Notes: generated from the sequence alone by a model not told the origin. DNA of 13,644 nucleotides from Acidobacteriaceae bacterium (GCA_030049955.1 JASIJX010000626.1:1-13644), one strand, 5' to 3'; shown: positions 1 to 6,335, counted from the stretch's first letter. Numbers and translations are program-made.

Positions 1-1265
1 AATACGCGCTTGTATTGCGCGGTCTCGATATTCGCGATCGTGGTGCCGTTTGTCACCGGGATGATCTGAGTTGTACCCGGAATCGGCGTGGGGTTGCCGG
101 TCGGCACCGAGAACGGTCCGTTCTGCACCAGCGACACAACTCCCGGGTTGCCGGGGAAGGCCGCCTGCAACTGGGATAGTCCGGTTGGATCGGGAAAGAG
201 TGAGCCCCCGGAGGTGAACGTCTCTCCCGATTGATACTGGTGCACCCAGAAGGTGCTGCCAAAGAAGAAGAGCCTGTCGTGGAGAATCGGCCCGCCTAGC
301 GTGCCGCCCCAGTTGTTCTGCACGAAGCGCGGCACGAAGGGAATGGTGAGGCCGAAAAATGGCGAGCTTGGATTGTTGAGGCAGTTTGCATTCTGGCCTT
401 GCGGGCAGAAGCCGAACTGCGGGTCCTTCTGGGTCTGCAAAAGTGACGACAGCCAGGAGCCGGTGTACATCTCGAAGCCGGAGCCGTGGAATTTGTTCGT
501 TCCGCTCTTGGTGATGTAGTTGACGACCGCGCCCATGTTGCGGCCGTATTGCGCGCTCCAGTTGTCGGTGATTACCTGGATCTCCTGGAGGGCATCCTGG
601 TTGGAGAAGAAAAAGCTCGGGCCGCCGATGGAGTTGTCGTTGTTCGACTGGCCGTCGATCTCAGAATTGTTCGAGCGCCCGCGCTGACCGTTCACCGAGT
701 AGCCGACGCCATTGGTGTTCGAAAAGTTGTTGTTGTGCGTCTGCACCACGCCGGGCACGGCAAGGGTCACATTGTCGAAGGCGCCGTTGACGGGCAGGCT
801 CTGCAGTTGCTCGCTGTCCATCACCATTTCGCCTTGCGCGGTGGTGGTGTTCAAGAGCTCCGCGGCGCCGCCCTCAACCTGCACGGTTTGCGCGGCCTGG
901 CCCAGCGCCAGCTTCTGCGTGGGGATTGGTGTTGCATTGCCGGCGGCCACAACCACGTGGTCGACGATAACGGAGGTGAAGCCGCTGGCCGAAATCGTCA
1001 CGTTATACGTGCCCACCGGAACGTTTGATATCACGTAGACACCTTGGCGGTTCGAGGTTCCGGTAAAGCTCATGCCGGTGGTTGTGTTCACCGCCTTGAC
1101 TGTGGCGTTGGCCACTACCGCGCCCATAGGATCGTTTACATCGCCTGTAATGCCGCCGGTAATGATGCCCTGGGCCGCTGCCATTATTCCGGCCGCTGCA
1201 AGCACTATCACGGCTATCAGCGGCAAGAGCCCATTGACCCGCCTTGCAACCAGTAGTTGAATCAC
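1..1265 (-). CDS. Oar-like TonB-dependent receptor, N-terminal part (runs off left edge)
   Basis: About 421 residues are visible and the frame stays open to the window edge. It starts at a GTG (1263-1265) behind a perfect AGGAGG. Residues 1-31 are a signal peptide (hydrophobic LLPLIAVIVLAAAGIMAAA, then Q). Residues about 35-115 form a carboxypeptidase-regulatory-like beta-sandwich (ITGDVNDPMGAVVANATV, then SNRQGVYVISNVPVGTYNVTI). A plug-like segment follows (LQSLPVNGAFDNVTLAVPGV, SVNGQRGRSNNSEIDGQ, DALQEIQVITDNWSAQYGRN, ITKSGTNKFHGS) and then the first barrel strands (GGPILHDRLFFFGS). The family sits in the outer membrane and is thought to take up or bind large ligands; the substrate cannot be read here. 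Full-length relatives usually exceed 1000 residues, so most of the barrel is missing. The same fold is encoded at 6496-10311, but the two are clearly different paralogues. Confidence 0.93.
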   Translation of the reverse strand, partial: MIQLLVARRVNGLLPLIAVIVLAAAGIMAAAQGIITGGITGDVNDPMGAVVANATVKAVNTTTGMSFTGTSNRQGVYVISNVPVGTYNVTISASGFTSVIVDHVVVAAGNATPIPTQKLALGQAAQTVQVEGGAAELLNTTTAQGEMVMDSEQLQSLPVNGAFDNVTLAVPGVVQTHNNNFSNTNGVGYSVNGQRGRSNNSEIDGQSNNDNSIGGPSFFFSNQDALQEIQVITDNWSAQYGRNMGAVVNYITKSGTNKFHGSGFEMYTGSWLSSLLQTQKDPQFGFCPQGQNANCLNNPSSPFFGLTIPFVPRFVQNNWGGTLGGPILHDRLFFFGSTFWVHQYQSGETFTSGGSLFPDPTGLSQLQAAFPGNPGVVSLVQNGPFSVPTGNPTPIPGTTQIIPVTNGTTIANIETAQYKRV

Positions 1266-1270
1266 AAGTT

Positions 1271-1276
1271 CCTCCT
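1271..1276 (-). promoter_or_regulatory. Shine-Dalgarno AGGAGG of the left receptor
   Basis: On the minus strand AGGAGG is followed by five bases (AACTT) and then GTG. This fixes the unusual GTG start: the next in-frame ATG (residue 28) lies inside the signal peptide and would destroy it. Confidence 0.85.
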
Positions 1277-1568
1277 GAGTAAACCACCGCACACGGCCGC
1301 TTGCGCGCCAGACACGCGATGGAACAGGTGAGAGCGGACATCGCCGCTCGGAAGACGGCTTGCATCTTCAGTTGGAAACGAAAGCGAAATATCGCACTGA
1401 ACGACTGAGTCCGCTGCCGTGGCCGGCTTAGTTCGGTTGCTACTTAGGCGCCGAAAACCACCCAGCGACGAAGACCTGCCGTTGGGCCCGGGGGATGAAT
1501 ATGCGTGCAGAACGAGGGCGCGACAACTATGAGAGAAAGCAATTCCGGCCGCAGTTGGAGAAAATCCG
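1277..1568 (-). other. Long 5' leader of the left receptor
   Basis: This roughly 290-nt stretch lies between the predicted promoter and the SD of the receptor. I find no convincing gene in it: the open frames on both strands have no recognisable protein content and no good ribosome site. I also do not see the conserved B12-box core (GCCACTG) that would mark a cobalamin riboswitch, which I checked because many TonB receptors have one. It may be a plain long untranslated region or hold structure I cannot fold by eye. Confidence 0.4.
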
Positions 1569-1597
1569 ATTACAGATGGCAGTCGTTTTGCTGTTAA
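1569..1597 (-). promoter_or_regulatory. Sigma70-type promoter for the left receptor
   Basis: Read on the minus strand this is TTAACA, a 17-bp spacer, then TGTAAT. Each box differs from consensus at one position. Transcription would begin near 1562, giving a leader of roughly 300 nt before the GTG start. The -35 box lies inside one copy of the 14-bp direct repeat at 1591-1624. Confidence 0.65.
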
Positions 1598-1624
1598 AAG
1601 GGTGTTTTTCCTGTTAAAAGGGTG
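1591..1624. repeat. Two 14-bp direct repeats overlapping the -35 box
   Basis: CTGTTAAAAGGGTG occurs at 1591-1604 and again, identical, at 1611-1624, a start-to-start distance of 20 bp (about two helical turns). In receptor orientation each copy reads CACCCTTTTAACAG. The first copy contains the -35 hexamer and the second sits directly upstream on the same DNA face. This is the usual arrangement of a tandem operator; the cognate regulator is unknown. Confidence 0.65.
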
Positions 1625-1651
1625 CGCCGCTATGCAGAGATACGCACCCTT
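1618..1651. repeat. 9-bp inverted repeat next to the operator-like repeats
   Basis: AAGGGTGCG (1618-1626) and CGCACCCTT (1643-1651) are perfect inverted arms separated by 16 bp. The left arm shares its AAGGGTG with the second direct repeat, so the right arm acts as a third, inverted half-site. No T-run follows on either strand, so a terminator is unlikely; a binding site for a dimeric regulator in the intergenic region ahead of rlmH and the receptor is the simpler reading. Confidence 0.5.
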
Positions 1652-1782
1652 ATGGAAGCAACCGATGGCGCACATACGAGAACAGTTGCCTGTACGCCCA
1701 ATGCGGATTTGCGCAGCATTAAATAGGCTGATAGCCGGGCCGAAACAACGCTTCCTTGTTACGTTCGAGTATTCTGCTCAGG

Positions 1783-2232
1783 ATGCAGCTCACGATTGCG
1801 CACATCGGCGCCGCACCGGCGGCGCGAGACACTTTCGACGCGCTCACGCGCCAATATCTCGAACGCTGCTCAGCGTTCGCACGTTGCACGGCGCAGAGCT
1901 TTCGCAGCGAGACGGTATTCCTGGAGTGGCTGGCGCGGCGCGAGGGCCGGACGCAGCCGGCGGCGGTGCTGCTCGACAGCCGCGGCCGGCAGATGAGTTC
2001 AGAAGATTTTGCAAGCTGGATCGGCGCGCGCCGCGACCAGGGCGCGCAGCACATCGTCTTCGCGATCGGCCCGGCCAGCGGCTGGAGCGACGAGGCACGC
2101 AGCCGCGCGCAGTTGCTGCTGTCGCTCGGCCCGATGACAATGGCCCATGCGCTGGCGCGGGTGGTGCTCGCCGAGCAGATCTATCGCGCGTTCACGATTC
2201 TGGCGGGGCATCCGTATCACTGCGGACATTGA
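1783..2232 (+). CDS. rlmH: 23S rRNA pseudouridine-1915 N3-methyltransferase RlmH
   Basis: This 149-residue SPOUT-fold enzyme would use SAM to methylate pseudouridine 1915 in helix 69 of 23S rRNA. The N-terminus MQLTIAHIG matches the family's first strand (MKLxLVAVG). The C-terminal knot is clear: VFAIGPASGWSDEA (92-105), LGPMTMAHALARVVLAEQIYRA (115-136) and the terminal HPYH (143-146). I chose ATG 1783 because it gives the usual length (about 155 residues) and the right first strand; a TTG at 1756 would add nine residues with no family counterpart. The ribosome site is weak (CTCAGG touching the start). The usual SAM-loop motif IGGxxG reads IGPASG here. It is divergent from the receptor on its left, not preceded by the common rsfS neighbour. 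Confidence 0.92.
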   Translation: MQLTIAHIGAAPAARDTFDALTRQYLERCSAFARCTAQSFRSETVFLEWLARREGRTQPAAVLLDSRGRQMSSEDFASWIGARRDQGAQHIVFAIGPASGWSDEARSRAQLLLSLGPMTMAHALARVVLAEQIYRAFTILAGHPYHCGH

Positions 2233-2253
2233 TACAGTGGTCTGTGACTAGGT

Positions 2254-2280
2254 TTTCAGGTTTCAGGTTTCAGGTTTCAG
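2254..2280. repeat. Tandem heptamer repeat TTTCAGG, about 3.9 copies
   Basis: Three perfect TTTCAGG units (2254-2274) are followed by TTTCAG. The run starts 21 bp after the rlmH stop and ends 37 bp before the four-helix-bundle ATG. An inverted, degenerate version of the same unit follows that gene at 2694-2715, so the repeats bracket the gene. Confidence 0.9.
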
Positions 2281-2317
2281 ACGTCAGGCTTAGATTTTGT
2301 GGCGGTGAGGAGTTTCC

Positions 2318-2695
2318 ATGCTGCGTTCATTTCGGGAACTTGTGGTCTGGCAGAAATCCATGCAGTTGGCAACCGCCGTATATCAGCTGGCACAGGGCTT
2401 TCCACGCGAAGAGACATATGGGCTGGCAAGCCAGATCCGGCGATCTGCGGTATCTATGCCGAGCAATATCGCTGAAGGCAGCGGACGGTTAAGTGTGAGG
2501 GAATACCGGCAGTTTCTCGCCATCGCCCGCGGATCAAATTTTGAGCTTCAGACCCAGCTCGAACTCGCACGCTCGCTCGGTATGGGCAATATGGAGCTGA
2601 TCGATGAAGCCGAAGCCTTATCGCACGAAATCGGAAAAATGCTCCATTCGATGCTGGAAAAACTGAAGACTTCAGCGCCAGCGCGACTCCACTAA
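2318..2695 (+). CDS. Four-helix-bundle protein, 23S rRNA IVS (bIVP/S23) family
   Basis: At 125 residues this is a typical free-standing member of the family first described from open frames in 23S rRNA intervening sequences (TIGR02436/PF05635). The signature is intact: F5-RELVVWQKSMQL, VYQLAQGFPREETYGLASQIRRSAVSMPSNIAEGSGR (21-57), then E62-YRQFLAIARGSN and ELQTQLELARSLG (76-88). Residues 92-117 form the fourth helix. GAGGAG lies five bases before the ATG. Structures of relatives are pentameric helical barrels, and Avd of diversity-generating retroelements is a homologue; the role of stand-alone copies is not settled. No reverse transcriptase or variable repeat is visible nearby and this is not inside an rRNA gene. 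The stop codon lies inside the 3' repeat, suggesting the gene and repeats moved as one unit. Confidence 0.93.
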   Translation: MLRSFRELVVWQKSMQLATAVYQLAQGFPREETYGLASQIRRSAVSMPSNIAEGSGRLSVREYRQFLAIARGSNFELQTQLELARSLGMGNMELIDEAEALSHEIGKMLHSMLEKLKTSAPARLH

Positions 2696-2715
2696 AACCT
2701 GGAACCTGAAATCTG
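2694..2715. repeat. Inverted heptamer-type repeat closing the four-helix-bundle cassette
   Basis: Reading AAAACCTGGAACCTGAAATC and two more bases, this 22-bp stretch is the reverse complement of 2257-2278 in the upstream heptamer run at 19 of 22 positions. It begins inside the TAA stop of the four-helix-bundle gene and ends three bases before the cobO ATG, occupying the place where a cobO ribosome site should be. Confidence 0.75.
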
Positions 2716-2718
2716 CCC

Positions 2719-3255
2719 ATGGACGCTTCCCGCAAAGGCCTGCTCATTATCAACACCGGTCCCGGCAAGGGGAAAACTACGGCCGCGCTGGGCACGGCGC
2801 TGCGTGCTGTGGGCAATGGCATGCGCGTGCTCATGCTGCAATTTCTCAAAGGCTCATGGCACTACGGCGAGCTGGACGCGGCCGAGACGTTCGGCGCGAA
2901 TTTCGTGCTGAAGCAGATGGGCCGCGGCTTTGTGAAGATCGGCGGCGCGGAGACCGATCCTGAAGATATTCGCATGGTGGAAGCCGCGTGGGAAGAAGCG
3001 CGCCAGGCCATCTACTCCGGCGAGTGGGACCTGGTGATTCTCGACGAGATCAACTACGCCATTGGCTACAAAATACTCGACCCCGAGATTGTCGCCGATG
3101 CGTTGCGCAACCGGCCGGAGATGGTGCACGTCATCCTTACGGGCCGCAACGCGCACCCTCTGCTGGTGGAACTGGCCGACACGGTCACCGAGATGCGCGA
3201 GGTGAAGCACGCTTACCAGAAGGGCATCCTGGCGCAGCGGGGCATAGAGTATTGA
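2719..3255 (+). CDS. cobO: Corrinoid adenosyltransferase (CobA/CobO/BtuR type)
   Basis: This cytoplasmic enzyme would transfer the adenosyl group of ATP to reduced cob(I)alamin or cobinamide, the last activating step of coenzyme B12 synthesis or salvage. The 178 residues hold a Walker-A-like loop GPGKGKTT (14-21), FLKGSWHYGE (42-51), VILDE (106-110), TGRNAHPLLVELADTVTEM (141-159) and the family C-terminus KHAYQKGILAQRGIEY. It lacks the roughly 25-residue N-terminal helix of the Salmonella enzyme and starts directly before strand 1. No good SD precedes the ATG; the upstream bases belong to the inverted repeat that closes the four-helix-bundle cassette. No other B12 genes are in the window, so salvage versus full synthesis cannot be judged. 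Confidence 0.93.
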   Translation: MDASRKGLLIINTGPGKGKTTAALGTALRAVGNGMRVLMLQFLKGSWHYGELDAAETFGANFVLKQMGRGFVKIGGAETDPEDIRMVEAAWEEARQAIYSGEWDLVILDEINYAIGYKILDPEIVADALRNRPEMVHVILTGRNAHPLLVELADTVTEMREVKHAYQKGILAQRGIEY

Positions 3256-3280
3256 GACGTTGCCGCTCGCAGTTGGCTAG

Positions 3281-3388
3281 AGCGGTTTCAGAGTTACCGT
3301 GCCCTTTTGAGGACTGCTGAGTGGCATTTTCTTGAGGAAAATGCCACTCAGCAGCGTGCCTGCGGAATACAGCAACTCTGGAACCGCT
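3281..3388. repeat. Nested palindrome: 15-bp outer and 18-bp inner stems
   Basis: Outer arms AGCGGTTTCAGAGTT (3281-3295) and AACTCTGGAACCGCT (3374-3388) pair over 15 bp with one G-U in RNA. Inside them lies a perfect hairpin, CTGCTGAGTGGCATTTTC (3314-3331) with GAAAATGCCACTCAGCAG (3337-3354) and a five-base loop. No T-run follows, so it is not a standard intrinsic terminator, though it may act as one for cobO or block RNA decay. Terminal inverted repeats around a perfect internal hairpin also fit a dispersed palindromic element. It lies wholly between cobO and the DUF4139 gene. Confidence 0.85.
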
Positions 3389-3390
3389 GT

Positions 3391-3438
3391 ACGCGCAAAC
3401 GTTTGGGGCGTTTGTGCGTCAACGTTGCAGCGGTTTCA
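3391..3438 (+). other. Second hairpin and repeat of the outer arm, upstream of the DUF4139 start
   Basis: ACGCGCAAACG (3391-3401) and CGTTTGTGCGT (3409-3419) form an 11-bp stem with one G-U and a seven-base loop. At 3429-3438 AGCGGTTTCA repeats the first ten bases of the outer arm at 3281, so the segment at 3380-3388 can pair either upstream (15 bp) or downstream (9 bp, enclosing this hairpin), but not both. The SD of the next gene follows 18 bases later. Whether these alternatives matter in the cell is inference. Confidence 0.55.
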
Positions 3439-3465
3439 ATCCACTACATCCAAGGCAGGAGGCGT

Positions 3466-4968
3466 ATGAGCCGAATCGGGGGGTTCGTTCCAGTAGTCTT
3501 CTTTGCCGCATCTCTGGCAGCAGCGCAGCAGGCCGCGAAGCCGGCGGTGGCGCTGACCATCTACAACCAGGATTTCGCTGTTGCACGCCAGTACATCGAT
3601 CTCGATTTGCACGCAGGCACCAATGAAGTGACCGCAAGCGATGTGACCAGCAAGCTGGAGCCGGATTCAGTGGTACTGCGCGACGCCTCCGGCAACCACC
3701 CGGTACACATTGTGGAGCAGAATTACGACGCGGCTGTGGTGACGCAGGAGTGGCTGCTCGAAAAGTACGAGGGCAGGACGATCGACTTTGAGGTGAACAC
3801 TCCCAATGGCGCGCAGATCGTCGAGGGAAAAATCATCCGGGCCGGCTTTCATCTGGATGCCGAACGTACCTTCGATGGGCAGATGATGAGCGGCCAAAAC
3901 GCCCCGCCGCTGATTGAAGTGAACGGCAAGATGCAGTTTCAGCTTCCCGGTATTCCGCTGTTTCCCGCAGAGACGGATGGACTGCTGCTTAAGCCTACCC
4001 TGCGCTGGCAGATTCTGGCGGAAAAGCCGGAGCGATTTACGGCGGAGTTGTCGTATATCACCGGCGGAATGGATTGGGAGGCGACTTACAACGTTGTGGC
4101 GCCGAACAACGCCGACACGACCGGCGAGGAAAAAGCAGACGTGCTCGGCTGGGTCACGATCCACAACCAGAGCGGCACGGACTTTCCGCAGGCGAAGATC
4201 AAGCTGATGGCGGGCGATGTGGCGAAGATCCAGCCGTCGTCACGCGGGTACGCAATGGCGATGGGCGCGATGATGGCGCCGCCACCTCCCGGTCTTCCGC
4301 AGGTGACGCAAAAGCCGTTCGATGATTTTCACCTGTATGATCTGGGCCGCACGGTGGCGCTGCGTGACGGCGAGATGAAGCAGGTGCAGTTTATCGACGC
4401 GGCCGGCGTGGGCATGCAGCGCAGCTACATGTACGATGGCGCGGCGCAAGTACAGCCTAACTACTATGGCAATCCCAATCAGGATCGCAGCTACGGACTC
4501 GACAACGGAAACACGAAAGTCTACATCGTGGAGGAGATCAAGAACAGCGAGGCAAATCATTTGGGAATGCCGCTGCCGGCGGGCAGGTTGCGCTTTTACC
4601 GCCGCGATGCCGACGGGCAGGTTGAATTTGTTGGAGAAAGCACGATCAACCACACTCCTACGGAAGATACTGTGAAGGTGGTCACCGGCAGCGCGTTTGA
4701 CGTGAAGGGATCGCGCACGCAGACGGACTTTCATGTTGACTACAACGGCAGAGTTGTCGAAGAGAGTTTCGAGGTAAAGATCACGAACCAGAAGGAGCAG
4801 CCAGTGAAAGTAGGGGTGGTGGAGCATCTCTACCGCGGCACGAACTGGGAGATTACGACGAAATCCGAGGACTACGAAAAGCGCGACAGCCGCACGATCG
4901 AGTTTCCGGTAGAGGTTCCGGCCAAGGGAGAATCGACCCTTACCTATGCGGTGCGGTATACCTGGTAA
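3466..4968 (+). CDS. Secreted DUF4139-domain protein
   Basis: The start is ATG 3466, preceded by AGGAGG three bases upstream; the frame is open back to a TTG at 3307, but that would place the palindromic block inside the protein and bury the signal peptide. Of 500 residues, 1-20 are a signal peptide (VPVVFFAASLAAA then QQ). The mature start VALTIYNQDFAVARQYIDLDL is the typical opening of DUF4139 proteins, followed by beta-rich repeats including TAELSYITGGMDWEATYNVV, ADVLGWVTIHNQSGTDFPQAKIKLMAGDV, and a C-terminal DHV-type strand region ending VRYTW. A Pro/Met-rich linker (MAMGAMMAPPPPGLP) lies near residue 270. The family is probably periplasmic or surface-exposed; its function is not known. 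The cupin gene follows after 47 bp. Confidence 0.85.
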   Translation: MSRIGGFVPVVFFAASLAAAQQAAKPAVALTIYNQDFAVARQYIDLDLHAGTNEVTASDVTSKLEPDSVVLRDASGNHPVHIVEQNYDAAVVTQEWLLEKYEGRTIDFEVNTPNGAQIVEGKIIRAGFHLDAERTFDGQMMSGQNAPPLIEVNGKMQFQLPGIPLFPAETDGLLLKPTLRWQILAEKPERFTAELSYITGGMDWEATYNVVAPNNADTTGEEKADVLGWVTIHNQSGTDFPQAKIKLMAGDVAKIQPSSRGYAMAMGAMMAPPPPGLPQVTQKPFDDFHLYDLGRTVALRDGEMKQVQFIDAAGVGMQRSYMYDGAAQVQPNYYGNPNQDRSYGLDNGNTKVYIVEEIKNSEANHLGMPLPAGRLRFYRRDADGQVEFVGESTINHTPTEDTVKVVTGSAFDVKGSRTQTDFHVDYNGRVVEESFEVKITNQKEQPVKVGVVEHLYRGTNWEITTKSEDYEKRDSRTIEFPVEVPAKGESTLTYAVRYTW

Positions 4969-5015
4969 GGCGCGGGGCGTGATTCGTTCCCTGCGGCGAC
5001 GGCTGGAGGCAGCGT

Positions 5016-5408
5016 ATGCCGGAATGCACGCACTATAGTTGGACCGATATTCCACCCGAGCAGATGAACCCGCTGGTCACGCGCCAGTACATTGTCGGCG
5101 TGAACACCATGCTGGCCCGCATTGTGCTGCGCAAGGGCGCGGCCGTTCCCCGGCACCAGCATTTTCACGAGCAGATCAGCCAGGTGGTTGAGGGCGTTCT
5201 GCTCTTTCGTCTGGATGACAAGGATGTAACGGTGCGCGCCGGCGAGGTGCTGTGCATTCCGCCGCACGCGCCGCATGAGGTGGTGGCGCTTGAGGACTCG
5301 GTGGCGCTCGACATCTTCAATCCTCCACGCCAGGACTGGATTGACGGCGACGATGCCTACCTGCGCGGCGCGGCGGTTGCCGCACCGGTGCAGAAAGCCG
5401 AATCGTGA
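5016..5408 (+). CDS. Small single-domain cupin
   Basis: This 130-residue protein has one cupin barrel. Motif 1 is GAAVPRHQHFHEQISQVVEG (41-60), with metal ligands expected at H47, H49 and Q53; the HxHxxEQ form resembles the BacB-type cupins. Motif 2 is GEVLCIPPHAPHEVVALEDS (76-95) with the fourth ligand H87. The tail FNPPRQDWIDG (101-111) is common in this group. GGAGG sits six bases before the ATG. There is no signal peptide, so it is cytoplasmic. The substrate cannot be told: cupins of this size may be isomerases, dioxygenases or sensors. It lies between the DUF4139 gene (47 bp) and accD (57 bp) and could be cotranscribed with either. Confidence 0.88.
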   Translation: MPECTHYSWTDIPPEQMNPLVTRQYIVGVNTMLARIVLRKGAAVPRHQHFHEQISQVVEGVLLFRLDDKDVTVRAGEVLCIPPHAPHEVVALEDSVALDIFNPPRQDWIDGDDAYLRGAAVAAPVQKAES

Positions 5409-5449
5409 GGGCAAATTGGCCGGCCATCCTCCGTCCCCGCCTGTCCATT

Positions 5450-5455
5450 TACAAT
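5450..5455 (+). promoter_or_regulatory. Possible -10 element (TACAAT) directly upstream of accD
   Basis: TACAAT ends ten bases before the accD ATG, and no SD-like purine run lies in between. A transcript starting just downstream would be leaderless or nearly so. No convincing -35 box is seen at the right distance, so this is only a suggestion. Confidence 0.25.
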
Positions 5456-5465
5456 TGGCTTCGGT

Positions 5466-6335
5466 ATGTCCTGGTTCAAACGCGAGAATGGCGATCTTAC
5501 CGGCCCGGTCGAAAGTGAGAACGGCGCGGACGCCGGCCGCACGGTGCGGACCGAAGGCTTGTGGATCAAGTGCGTGGGCTGCCGCGCCACCATCTGGAAG
5601 GCCGATCTTGAAAAGAACCTGAACGTATGCCCGCACTGCCAGCACCACTTCAAGCTGGGCGCGCGCGAGCGCATTGAGATGCTGCTCGACCCCGGCTATG
5701 AGCTGGTGGATACCGGCCTGCGCTCCACCGATCCGCTCGACTTCAGCGACGTGAAGCCGTACAAGCAGCGCCTGAGCAAGGCGCAGGAGCAGACCGGTTT
5801 GAGCGACGCTATTCTGAACGCCGAAGGCCAGCTCGGAGCGCATGCCATCGTACTCAGCGCCATGGAATACAGCTTCATCGGCGGCTCGATGGGCGCGGTG
5901 GTGGGCGAAACGATTGCCCGGGCCGTCGATCGCGCGCGAACGCAGCGCAAGCCGCTTGTCGTTGTGGCTGCCTCGGGCGGCGCCCGCATGATGGAAGGCG
6001 TGGTGAGCCTGATGCAGATGGCCAAGATTTCGACGGCGCTTGCGCAATTGGACGACGCGCGGGTGCCTTACATCTGCGTGCTTACCGATCCGACCACCGG
6101 CGGAGTTACGGCCAGCTTCGCTATGCTGGGCGACCTGAACATCGCCGAGCCGGGTGCGCTGATTGGCTTCGCCGGCCCACGGGTGATCGAGCAGACGATT
6201 CGACAGAAACTTCCCGAAGGCTTTCAGCGCGCGGAGTTCCTGCTCGAAAAAGGCTTTCTCGATGCCGTGGTCGCGCGCAAGGACCTGAAGGATTATCTGG
6301 TGCGCGCGTTGGATTTTATGAAGCCTGCGGCGTAG
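5466..6335 (+). CDS. accD: Acetyl-CoA carboxylase carboxyltransferase subunit beta
   Basis: With AccA this subunit moves the carboxyl group from carboxybiotin on AccB to acetyl-CoA, giving malonyl-CoA, the first committed step of fatty acid synthesis. At 289 residues it is of normal length. A four-cysteine zinc ribbon lies at C36-x2-C39 and C55-x2-C58, followed by the crotonase-fold carboxyltransferase domain: YSFIGGSMGAVVGE (135-148), ASGGARMMEGVVSLMQMAK (169-187) and DPTTGGVTASFAMLGD (208-223), the glycine pairs forming the oxyanion holes. No other acc gene and no folC, a common accD neighbour, is present. There is no clear ribosome site. Its 3' end carries a 17-bp duplication, a hairpin and a strong terminator. 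Confidence 0.97.
   Translation: MSWFKRENGDLTGPVESENGADAGRTVRTEGLWIKCVGCRATIWKADLEKNLNVCPHCQHHFKLGARERIEMLLDPGYELVDTGLRSTDPLDFSDVKPYKQRLSKAQEQTGLSDAILNAEGQLGAHAIVLSAMEYSFIGGSMGAVVGETIARAVDRARTQRKPLVVVAASGGARMMEGVVSLMQMAKISTALAQLDDARVPYICVLTDPTTGGVTASFAMLGDLNIAEPGALIGFAGPRVIEQTIRQKLPEGFQRAEFLLEKGFLDAVVARKDLKDYLVRALDFMKPAA

Noticed and set aside
486..1028. 180-codon plus-strand frame opposite the left receptor
   Set aside because: Antisense shadow of the plug region, whose minus-strand translation is clear.
1277..1568. Cobalamin riboswitch in the receptor leader
   Set aside because: The conserved B12-box core is not found on the transcribed strand and nothing else supports it.
1262..1675. 137-codon minus-strand frame upstream of the left receptor
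   Set aside because: Overlaps the receptor SD and promoter, starts without a ribosome site and has no recognisable content.
2254..2280. Heptamer run considered as a CRISPR-like array
   Set aside because: Units are 7 bp and directly adjacent, with no spacers.
1602..2492. 296-codon plus-strand frame over rlmH and the four-helix-bundle gene
   Set aside because: Out of frame with both real genes and begins within the operator-like repeats; no protein character.
2318..2695. Diversity-generating retroelement (Avd plus RT)
   Set aside because: The protein is of the Avd-related family, but no reverse transcriptase, template repeat or variable repeat is visible in the window.
4944..6047. Long minus-strand open frame (367 codons) opposite the cupin and accD
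   Set aside because: It is antisense to two genes with unmistakable family motifs; its His/Arg/Ala-rich composition is typical of a shadow frame in high-GC DNA.
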